Shown: positions 55,501-64,000 of the stretch, in pieces
How the letters are laid out: each line of letters begins with the position of its first letter
Position numbering within the stretch: the stretch's first letter is position 1
Assembly: GCA_001695595.3 (NCBI GenBank)
Contig: MBPM02000080.1
Coordinates: 186,001-250,000, forward strand
Direction of reading: 5' to 3'
Source of the DNA: Plasmopara viticola
Taxonomy: Eukaryota > Oomycota > Peronosporomycetes > Peronosporales > Peronosporaceae
Length of the DNA: 64,000 nt
Notes under the pieces: model-generated
Seen by the model: only the letters and a program-made list of their open reading frames with translations
Database searches by the model: none
Told to the model about the DNA's origin: nothing
Translations under genes and position numbers: made by a program

Positions 55501-56430
55501 TGTCCACCACGAGCAACATCACAGCGAAGTGTACGCAGTGCGCTGGGAAATCGTCCTCCTCATCTTCTCGGTAAAAACAACCACCACATTATAGCAAAAG
55601 GTTTTTTCGCGCGACGCAATTGCTAGGGTCCAATTTTTTACCTGCGAAGCTATGAGATGTTTATTCACCCCGGGATTTCAAGAGGGTACAAGACCTCACT
55701 TCAGCAAGATTGCCCTAACAATGTAAATGCTTCAAGTCATGGTCAACAGTGTCTTCAGCTAGACTACACTTCGCGCCGCCATGGGATTAGCTCATATTAA
55801 AGTTCCTCGTGACCGCTGCTGAAGCTCTCGCACATAGCAATGCGCACGGAAGCGTACCGTAAGTCACATATTAAGAGACTTCTTGCAGTCGACAGCGAGT
55901 CATCAATTTACTCGTTCACGCACTTAATCGAAGCTGTCGTGACAAGAAGTATGGGAAATTGCTCCATTGATTTTGTACTCAGCGCTCAAAGAGCCTTTCG
56001 TCATCCTCAGACAGTTTATAAAGCGTGAGTACAACTTGTCAGGTTTGCAGTGCCGAAAGCGATCCCCCGCTCTTTCCATTTGCTTAACGAGCGCATTAGT
56101 CCGCATAGAAAAATTTCTGCGAAGCTATCAAGGTGGGTCCCAGCGCTGCGCGTGTCTCACTCCGAGCATCGAGGCCGCAGACCTGATGTCAGAGGCATCC
56201 ATGGTACCCTTCTTAGCCTCTCAGGCGATTATAAACTCTTGTTGGCCACAAACATGTAGTTCGCCTGTAAAGTAAAGCGGGATTCAGTCTGTTGTGATTG
56301 CTTCTCGTGCTCGCGAGTCTTACCGAGAAAGTTGTTTTTTGGATTCTAGCTCACCATACACAAGTGTTTGATCAAAGATCGGGCACGTAGTGCGTGAAGT
56401 GCGTAATGCGATTGTGAAACTTCCCCGAAA
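52530..56430 (-). repeat. large diverged inverted repeat, right arm
   Basis: Partner of 37380-41130 in inverted orientation, with matching landmarks along the whole arm. The segment 55178-55460 is more GC-rich and better preserved than the rest (frame with VNANLLAPGHSRTQPWEAK) and matches inverted 38400-38590. It is probably one decayed retrotransposon-like element; termini could not be set. The first 250 bp also match the block after the first effector (43540-43800). Confidence 0.7.
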
Positions 56431-56466
56431 AGGGTCCGATGACTTTCATGAGTTTTCCGAGATATT

Positions 56467-56676
56467 ATAATCGCATCGCTCCGTAAGCAATTTTGGCTCG
56501 TCCATTAAAGCACTGCTCACTCCACATGGAAGTAGGTTTGATCAAGAAGCACCATAGGAGGTCGGGCTACTTCAGTTATATTAGGAGGAGCGGCTTCTGC
56601 GTGTCCGAATGTTTGCACTCAAGACATCTTTCAATCTCATCTCTGGTAACTAGTCGACCTTTGATAAAAAATAAAA
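56467..56676. repeat. well-conserved dispersed block, copy 2
   Basis: Same orientation as 39532-39740, with about a dozen differences over roughly 205 bp. No target duplication or terminal repeat is obvious. Confidence 0.8.
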
Positions 56677-57875
56677 CCATTTGGCCACGTAGTGTATGAC
56701 TCACAGACAGATTTACCGCCGTGCGTCTTTGCCCGAGGTCCACGAACTACGTCGGGAAGTCGCTTTCCTCTATAATGAGATGCAGGCACGATTGGCCACT
56801 CAAAATGCACACCTTAGCGATACTCAATCTCTCAAGCTTATGCGAATACAGATGAGATACCAGTCGCCGTATGGCCACTCGAAGTAGCATATCTAAAAAG
56901 ATGGACCGCGTGGGTAACACTTCAAAAGGATGCTGGGAAGATCGTAAGGCTTATATGAAGCGCAAAGTCCTGGAAATTTGAACACCTCTCAAGAGTCCTC
57001 TCATTAATTGTTAGGTATGTCGACAATTTCTTCGGAAATATAATGATGTACCCCGGCTCATGCCTCGCCAAGACTGTAAAGAGTCCAACTAAACAGTGCT
57101 TCGTGTTGTTCGGAAATGCCGATCCTTTCCTTTCAAGAAGTCTATTTAGTATCATGTAATACGATAACCCAAAACAAAGAGCTTAAATTATCCTTGTTTA
57201 TGAATTTGAAAGTTTCATTCTTTTATCCTGAGCGGATAAATTCGCAGCCTTTGCCTTATTAAATATGCTCAGTCGACTTTTGGCACAATCAGATCATTGT
57301 TTTCGGAAGGAAAGCGATAGACTTGAAACGAACAACTTTTCCAAGCAGCTTCCCTTAGCATTCGTGCTATCAAGCTGTAATTGTTTTAGGGCGTTCATAG
57401 AAAAGAAAGTAAAGTCCGTAATTTCATGAGCCATGCATCTCGAAGAATTACTAGCCTATTAGCAATCACAGTATCTCAGCGCACGTATAGTGCAGTGAGC
57501 CTTCGAGTGCACGGTCGATAGCTTTAAATGACCATCTGTCTGTAAATTGTCAGATAACAATAAAGCGATGCAGCGTTTACGTTCGGTAAATCTACACCTC
57601 CATGGCTGTAAACATTATAAGCATTGGGTCTATACGGGCAGAACCAAGTGTCAACTGCTTTAACCTGTTGAGGAGGCACTATGCCCGTGTTGCCATTAAT
57701 TAACGGCAAGTTATGACAAAGTCGAGACCTATGGACTTCCTAGGTCGCTAATGTGTAGCCGCAAATTCGACCTTCTGATACACGTCACAGGTCCTCACAT
57801 ACTTATCCACCCATGTGTACAATGGAGTATGTGTGGTGAAGACCAAAAAAGAAGTCTTCTCTCGACTAAATTGAC

Positions 57876-58007
57876 ACTTCAGGACCGGGAGGTCCCGGGT
57901 TCGATCCCCGGAGCCGGATAGACTCGGGTTAAGTGTAATAAAAAACCCTATAGCACTTGCTTGACATGGCTTACACGGCCCCTAATTAGGGGTAACGTAC
58001 TCCATCA
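57876..58007 (+). mobile_element. tRNA-derived SINE fragment inserted in relic C
   Basis: 132 bp bounded by an exact 18-bp target duplication TCTCTCGACTAAATTGAC (57858-57875 and 58008-58025). It contains a tRNA T-arm with the RNA polymerase III B box (GGGTTCGATCCCCGG, about 57897-57911), preceded by variable-loop-like and followed by acceptor-stem-like sequence (AGCCGGA). The tRNA 5' half with the A box is absent, so it is 5' truncated. Relics A and B show the empty site uninterrupted (for example CTCGACCAAAATGACCGCT at about 44713). Confidence 0.88.
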
Positions 58008-58215
58008 TCTCTCGACTAAATTGACCGCTTATTGGAGAATAATGTGACCGCAAAGTATTTTGTAGTAAAGGTTTTCGAGATTTGGAGCAGCAAATCGAGA
58101 AGGATTTGCTCATTAATTTTATTGTGGAGCAGATCGTCCGTCCACGCAATTATTGTTACAGCCTATGTATATCCGCTCGATATTGGCTTCTTCGTATGAG
58201 AAGAAGAATCGCAAA

Positions 58216-58275
58216 TAAGGCTTAAAATTGGCATCCAAGGCTTAAAATTGGCATCGAAGACTCAAAATTGGCATC
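58216..58275. repeat. 20-bp tandem repeat, three units
   Basis: Three units of the form AAGGCTTAAAATTGGCATCC; the third is AAGACTCAAAATTGGCATCC. Relic A has a single related unit at about 3657 (AAGGCTCAAGGTTGGCA), so the array arose in this copy. Confidence 0.9.
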
Positions 58276-61022
58276 CCTTTTATGTAACGTACATATTCGC
58301 TCGTTGATAGAGCTTTCGATTCTGCTGATTTGTATAAAATCGCGTCGGCAAGCACATTGCGTTTTCCAGACTTGTACTCAATACGAAATTTATTATATGC
58401 GAAGAATGAGAACATCCTTTAAATCTTTCGAGCAAGGTAGCTGTATCCCTAAGGATTCGTGGCCCAGCCCACTACAAAGGGCTTAATGCGTAAAAGATGC
58501 GATCGAAACTTTTCCAGCGCTTACTAGCAACTCGTTGGCATGAATAGGGTAATTATATTCGGTAGCCTTAAGCTCCATAGACTAAATCAGGATAGCTTGC
58601 TCAAGAACGTCTTCATTAACTAGCAGTTATGCGCCATCGATAGTGTTGTCAGAAGCGCCGCATACGATGCTTACATTTGTAAAGTTTGCCAAATTTAGAT
58701 CTGGTGCTTGCTGATAAAAGTATTAGTACTATCAAAAGCAAACTAGTATAAGCTTTTCCAACGCCTCTCAATGGTCTCTCAAAATAGATCCAAGTAAGAA
58801 TTTGTGGGACCCGCGTATCAATCAGTGTACTTGGGCAAACTATAAGGTAGGCCTCGCCACTTGACCAATGACGATGTATACAGTAAGATTGTATCCTGCC
58901 TATAAGGTTTCCGCGAAACCTATTTCCCAAATCAAAGGATGCATTCATATTTTCAAGAAAGGTTCCCATACTATCTCTGAGATATTTTCCAGTTTTATAT
59001 TGATAAAGAGCTCGGTAATATTGAGTTCTTCGAGGCTCAGTAGCTCAGTAGCTCAGAATTCGAGCTCTACATTGTAGCACACCTGACGGGTCCCTGTGCA
59101 TAAGGTCTGTTCAACAGTTACGAGGTCACCCATGACAGTCAAAAATCGTTTTTCTATCTTGTTCCTATCATGTCTATGCTACACGCTTTTTGTTGTTTTT
59201 GTAACTCATCTGTAGACCTGTGTCACACTCTGCGTTGCGGACCTATGCTATCGGCTTAAAGAACTTTATGATCAATAGTTGGTGATGCTATGTAATTGCT
59301 TGCGTAAAGTTATGCTACTTGCATTTAAAACGATATCGTGAGCAACTTTAATGGCCAGTACTGCAAGAGGAGCTTTGTTACCCTCCAATAAAGACATCAA
59401 AGTCGTCGTCAAGTCAACTTTTGAAAACATCAGCGGCTTCGACACTTCCTATATTGACTCTGAATGTATGATTGCCTTACTTATTACTCGAAGAAGCTGT
59501 ATGTACAACAGAGCGGGACGCGTAACGCAATAAAGCTACGTTGCGCTAAATTTGGCGGCTAATACCCATAGCCTTGTCCCGCTAATCGGTTTAGGGCTCA
59601 TGCTTTTATAGTCTCGGCATGTGTGCACGAGGAAGTCGTACTTGTCCATGTCAAAGACAATAATTACCTTTGTATTGGTCGAAGTCTTCAGTTCCCTAAT
59701 TACTGTTTTGACTTTAGGAAGCTATAGCCGTCCCATAGTTTTGCTAAGTCAGACTAAAAGCGACTTTTTCTGTGGCTTCTGTTATCAATCTTCTTGGCTG
59801 ACTGCAATCCTTTGTGACAAGCCAATGTTTGCAACCTATCAAGACTCAAATTGACTTCGTAAACGCGCGTGAACAGCCAGCACTTAAATGCTGCTTGATC
59901 TTATTTAAGAGCTGTCAAACACTCAGGAGCCAACTTTCTATGGTGAGCATCAACCTTACGCATACCATCAGAGCTTAATACATCTCTAGTAGAACACCCC
60001 CCTTTATTGATTCTTAGCAGTTCACTGTGTTCTAAAGCCCTGGTATGAACCAAACGTCCGCGTTATTGGTCCCCTTTGTGGCAGGCAATAATCATATGCT
60101 CTTGCTTACCGTAGCCAAAAGATCGGCTGTTGGTTAATTCGTAAATACTCAAGCTTTTGGGACTGGATCAAACATCACACTGGGTTTTGTAGGACTAATG
60201 ACCGTATTTGAAGGAGCAAGTCTGTCCGTGGCTTTGATTTGAAAAAGATTTTTCATCACTGATCTCTGCGCTCTTACAGCTTAGTGCGAGGCGGGCCAAC
60301 CTTTAAGTTGTCAATGAGCTTACCCCCCCTACTTTTGTTGATTGGGTAAGTTTGAATAGCTCGCACCCACCTTTCGTACGGAAATTCTAGCGGAAATGCT
60401 GATAATATCAAAGCAAACCGGACGGAACTTTTTTCAACCACCCATTTGTGTAGTCTCATGTCGCGAAACCCTCTGGTGAAGTGTTTTTACGGGTAATCAA
60501 GTGCCCAGATATTAGCTTGGCGTTTTAGATAAAAGAGTACGAGCGTCACACACACCTGATCATCCGTGACTAAGGATCATCTCTTCCTCCTTTTGTTAGA
60601 AAAAAATTCTGGCTTTTTTTTCCTAAGCTGTTAAAACCTTAATCTTTATTCGCTTAGACCTCATCGCTATCGGACACATGCTGCTAGAACATGATTTTTT
60701 GCTCGTATAACTCGAATACCGTGGCGCATTTCAGCTGCTTGGCGGCAAGAAGAACTGCAAATGCATCCGCCATCTTATGACAGCAAGTTCTTCGAGCAGC
60801 ACAAACTGCGCATCCGACGATTGTGGGTTGACAAGCGTTCAGGTGGACAAATTACCTGCGTAGGCGTAGGATCAACTACATAGTGCCACCAGGTGTGGCG
60901 TATTTATACAGCCCCTTGCACAGAGGATTGTTTGAGAAGGGCCATGCACTATTTTTGGTCACAAGAACAATTTGCCTTGATTGATAGCTATCAAGAAGTA
61001 CAGTTAGGACCACAAACATAGA

Positions 61023-61091
61023 TATTGTTAATAGATACAATATTTATATTTGCGGTCCTGATTGTTAATAGATACAATATTTATGTTTATG
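61023..61091. repeat. imperfect tandem duplication beside SINE-like copy 3
   Basis: TTGTTAATAGATACAATATT occurs twice, at 61026-61045 and 61063-61082, about 37 bp apart. The second unit runs into the left target duplication of the SINE-like element. Confidence 0.85.
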
Positions 61092-61416
61092 CTTCGGAAA
61101 AGGTTGGGGCGACGCCCTCCTTCCAAGCGCGGGGGCTAAATGCTCGCGCGCTTCGGGCAGGTGCTCTCGGGCATCTGCAGGTCTCCAACGAGTTTCACCC
61201 TCGACGCGACGGTCTCCAGCACCAGGGCGCCACCTGGGCTCTTACCAAGTCAGAGCTAGACAAAATAATGGAAGACCCTCGCGACCTCGGTGCTGGCTGA
61301 CTGCCCGCCGAACGAGATTCGACGTATGCGGACACCACTCTATGCCGTGGGCTAGCCAGACTGAGCCTAGCACGTGCATAACTTGGCAACGCGATAACGT
61401 AATACAATACAATACA
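61092..61416 (+). mobile_element. SINE-like retroposon, copy 3
   Basis: 325 bp, plus orientation, ending in three TACAA units, with an exact 13-bp target duplication ATTTATGTTTATG (61079-61091 and 61417-61429). It begins with GGAAAAGGTTGGGG like the other copies, which fixes the 5' end of the family. It lies between gypsy relic C and the upstream block of the third family 2 effector; the corresponding interval near 49.3 kb has no such copy. Confidence 0.9.
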
Positions 61417-62027
61417 ATTTATGTTTATGGTGCTAGCTGTATTTCTTGATATGCTCCCAAATTCGCTACGCCAACTTATACAGGGACTTCATATCATCTT
61501 CATATCAAATTTGGTATGCAAATCAGTATAATCACCGATTCCTTTACGGCTAGCTTTAAGCATAAAAACTCGGCTTGATGTAAACTTTTTTTAAGTTTAT
61601 TGCCAATCTCTTGCTATGGTGTACCCGTGTTTCTAAGCCCTTGATCGAGAAAGTCGTACCTTACGGATTCTGCTTTAACATTCACCAAGGAGACCATGCG
61701 GCACGTTGCCGCGAAGCTACGCAGCGATTTTATTGTAGTTGCTTTGCGCTGCAATCATTCGTGACATCATACCGGAAGCGGTTGGGCGCTATATACTACA
61801 ACAGAACATGATTATTTATACATAATAACAAACAGCAATATCAAGCTCACTAGAAACGACTCCTAGCCAGTAGCGATGAAAGCGCTGATTAAGACTGTCA
61901 GTACAGTAGCGTCTATATATTACATACGGCACAAGAAACCAGCTATTAAAATGGTTGGTCAGCAGCTGGTCAAGTACTACTCTCGACGCACCGCCTTCGC
62001 TCGCTTAGTGCTATAAATCTGTACAAT

Positions 62028-62250
62028 GCAAAGCTTACCGACTGCCAACTTGGCAGTGCACCGACACCTGCCACATTTTTTGCAATCATCTCTAAGTGTG
62101 TAAATCTTCTGTTGACAAGCTCACTGAGCTTTGTTCCCCTGCTCTCGTCGCCATCACTATCCACTATCATTGTAATCTTAGGGTTTGTCAGCACCGTATA
62201 TAAAACCCGACAGCCATGCAGAGATTTGTTCTACCTAGAAAAACTGAATC
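62028..62250 (+). repeat. upstream block shared by effector family 2 genes, copy 3
   Basis: Matches 49991-50210 in order: ACAATGC, CTGCTCTCGTCGCCATCA, ATCATTGTAATCTTAGGGTT, GTCAGCA and GCAGAGATTTG. It lies about 0.6-0.8 kb upstream of the effector at 62851. Confidence 0.7.
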
Positions 62251-62820
62251 TATCAATACCTTTTGGTATCTTGCGATACTCTATCACCTTCTCTGAATAC
62301 AATTGAATTGCTTCTCCTGTAAAAATTTTCTACTTTGCAGTCGCAATCTTCAAGGGATAGGACACTTTTGAGTACTGAACCATGAGCGGTACTTCTTTGT
62401 CGCGATAAAGTCGAAAGATGCGTTTTTCACTTATCACGGACGCCGTAATGCTAGAAAGTATTCTGCTTGCGGTACTTTACAGATTTGCAAATAAAAAAGC
62501 CTTTATCTTGCAGAACATCATCGTATAAGATGACCGTCCGCTCGGTCGTTTAATGTCGCCTGTGCTCTTTATAAAATAAGGCCATGTTTGCATGAGTCTG
62601 CAGTCTGTCATCCCACAGAGAATTGCGCTGCTCAAAATTCCATCGTCCTTTCCTTAAGAACACTAGAAGAACGAGGTGCCTGCCGAAAGACATTTTATGT
62701 AACAGCACGAGAGGGGCTTAGACCGATCCTATGGCATATGATCGTAACATGTCTATCAGACCGTATATTTATGAGCTGGGTAGTGAGTGATTCGAAGGTA
62801 GCAGACGTTTCCTTGCAGTC

Positions 62821-62836
62821 TGCCATTATTTTATTT
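62821..62836 (+). promoter_or_regulatory. oomycete initiator-like box, family 2 third gene
   Basis: TGCCATTATTTTATTT, 14 nt before the ATG at 62851. It keeps CATT and the T-rich end of the initiator but has T instead of C at the CA core. Confidence 0.55.
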
Positions 62837-62850
62837 ATCCTTCAAATGCG

Positions 62851-64000
62851 ATGCTCAAGTCTAGGTTTTTCCGCCGTTTAATGTTGCTATCGGCGCTCAC
62901 ACTCGTGGCGAGTACCAAGACCATGTTAGCGGTTAAAGGCCAAGCCCAACGTCACGTGAGGAGCTTGTCAACAGAAGAATCTCGCACTGACCGCTCTGAG
63001 GAAAGAGATATTGAAACTCTCTTTGCAAAGGTCGCATGGAAAGTGGAGAATTTGGTGCCCAATGTGCGTTTGAAGCTCAGTTTTGACAAAGAGCGGGCGA
63101 TCAACAGACTTTTCAAAAAATATCACGTAAGAGCTGGAGAGACCACTTTATTTGCAAGTGAGCAGTATCAAAAGTGGGCTAGACATGTCATTAACGTCTA
63201 CGGAGACTCGGCAAAGGCTTATAAGGCCTTGTATACCGGGCTCAAAAAGCATTTTACCGACTATGAGCTGGCTACATTTATACTGGAGGGTCTAGCGCAT
63301 CAAAAGACAGAAGGCGTAGCCCAGAAATATCACGACCTTCAGATGCAAGACTGGGTAGCGAACAAGAAAGCGCTTGAGGTCTTTACTGCCTTGAAACTTG
63401 ACATCGACGAGGGCAACGTTTTCAACAACCCACTCCTAGAGACATATGTCTCGTTTGCTCGTCGTCTTCCACGAGGAAGTTCAAACGAGCAGCCAATTTT
63501 CGATGAATTGCTTCGTATGCTGAAGCTGAAAATTGACGTCGGTCGTTTGATTAAAATGCTTGGAGCTACGAATGTTGATCTTAGCCAAGGAAGCGTTGGT
63601 GGTGGAATAATGAAAGCGCTGTTGTGCAATCCAATTACAAAAAAGCCAATCGACCCACACTGGTACGTGGAATATGTGTTCAAACAAAATGCCATAGTAG
63701 ATTCTTCGACTGTCAGACTCTCGCTTTCTTACGCCAAAGGGTCGTTAAAGAAAGCCGAATACGAGAAATTACTGCTCGATTTGGTAAATGACTTGTGGGA
63801 TGAGCGTAAAGTTAAAGCCAAGACCCTTGCCACCGTCATTACAGCAGCACAAAAAGACGTGAGCACGCGTACATTTGCGACACACTATCTAGAAAAGCTG
63901 TTTGAAGAGTGGGAAAAGGAAGGAAAGACGTCAAAAGATGTTTTTCAGATTCTTGAGCTTGATCCGGCCAAAGTCAGTGCGGAAGCCATGGAGGAGGACC
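62851..64000 (+). CDS. secreted RXLR-EER-like effector, 3' end outside the window (family 2)
   Basis: The frame is open from the ATG at 62851 to the window end: 383 codons without a stop, so the gene is incomplete only because the window ends. Signal peptide MLKSRFFRRLMLLSALTLVA. Leader RSLS at 37-40 and SEER at 49-52. The protein is closer to the 41927 gene than to the 50675 gene (shared YQKWAR, NNPLLETYVSFARRLPRG, KPIDPHWYVEYV). The fourth WY-type module has begun at the window end. Whether it keeps a fifth module cannot be seen. It has the same initiator spacing and upstream block as its paralogues, so it is probably co-expressed. Confidence 0.9.
   Translation, partial: MLKSRFFRRLMLLSALTLVASTKTMLAVKGQAQRHVRSLSTEESRTDRSEERDIETLFAKVAWKVENLVPNVRLKLSFDKERAINRLFKKYHVRAGETTLFASEQYQKWARHVINVYGDSAKAYKALYTGLKKHFTDYELATFILEGLAHQKTEGVAQKYHDLQMQDWVANKKALEVFTALKLDIDEGNVFNNPLLETYVSFARRLPRGSSNEQPIFDELLRMLKLKIDVGRLIKMLGATNVDLSQGSVGGGIMKALLCNPITKKPIDPHWYVEYVFKQNAIVDSSTVRLSLSYAKGSLKKAEYEKLLLDLVNDLWDERKVKAKTLATVITAAQKDVSTRTFATHYLEKLFEEWEKEGKTSKDVFQILELDPAKVSAEAMEED

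Larger units (their letters stand above)
57000..60920 (-). mobile_element. Ty3/gypsy LTR-retrotransposon relic C (minus strand)
   Basis: Collinear with relic B. The minus strand has an integrase zinc-domain remnant (YVRTCDVYQKVEFA, about 57760-57810) and the core start with LPLINGNTGIVPPQQ (about 57660-57710). A damaged gag zinc knuckle lies at about 60085-60125 (YGKQEHMIIAC). The order of parts is the same as in B. It is interrupted by the tRNA-derived SINE at 57876-58007 and carries a 20-bp tandem repeat at 58216-58275. No open gag or pol frame remains. Confidence 0.75.

Noticed and set aside
57880..57920. Possible tRNA gene (T-arm with GGGTTCGATCCCCGG)
   Set aside because: No D-arm, A box or complete acceptor stem is present, and it lies inside a 132-bp insertion with target duplications, so it is a SINE fragment.
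58216..58275. CRISPR-like short repeats
   Set aside because: Units are adjacent without spacers and number only three; this is a simple tandem repeat in a eukaryotic genome.

Overview
The window looks like an accessory, repeat-rich stretch of a plant-pathogenic oomycete genome (Peronosporales: a downy mildew or Phytophthora relative). The reasons are: secreted proteins with degenerate RXLR and EER leaders followed by tandem WY-type helical modules; short GT-AG introns of 63-86 nt; initiator-like boxes just upstream of effector start codons; and many decayed Ty3/gypsy and Ty1/copia copies of the kind that fill oomycete intergenic space. I cannot name the species from the sequence.

Layout. 1-15 kb: no intact gene; a minus-strand Ty3/gypsy relic (about 3.1-6.6 kb), a minus-strand Ty1/copia relic (about 7.1-8.3 kb) and a third decayed repeat (about 10.7-11.7 kb). 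15-26.2 kb: a tandem effector cluster (family 1) with one 5'-damaged pseudogene, one full-length gene (four WY-type modules), one inverted 3' fragment and two genes shortened by one C-terminal module; the copies carry recognisable pieces of the same 5' flank. A 651-bp DNA transposon with 24-bp perfect terminal inverted repeats and an 8-bp target duplication sits in the flank of the pseudogene. 26.8-33.2 kb: an island of three conserved-looking genes: a two-TM membrane protein (spliced, perhaps Eros/CYBC1-like), a four-exon FHA-PP2C protein phosphatase, and a mucin-like type I membrane protein. 33.2-41 kb: decayed repeats. 41.6-64 kb: a second effector family (family 2, RSLS...EER leader, up to five WY-type modules) with three members at 41.9, 50.7 and 62.9 kb, the last cut by the window end. 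These are interleaved with collinear gypsy relics and a large diverged inverted repeat.

How the parts fit. The two effector families would act outside the pathogen, delivered into host cells; each family shares a short promoter-proximal box at a fixed 14-16 nt distance from the ATG, which suggests co-expression. Both families independently show loss of the last WY-type module with its decayed remnant still visible downstream. Three copies of a roughly 325-bp SINE-like retroposon, each with its own 11-13 bp target duplication, plus a tRNA-derived SINE inside a gypsy relic, give a relative time order of insertions. The phosphatase and the two membrane proteins are ordinary cellular genes embedded in this fast-evolving setting.
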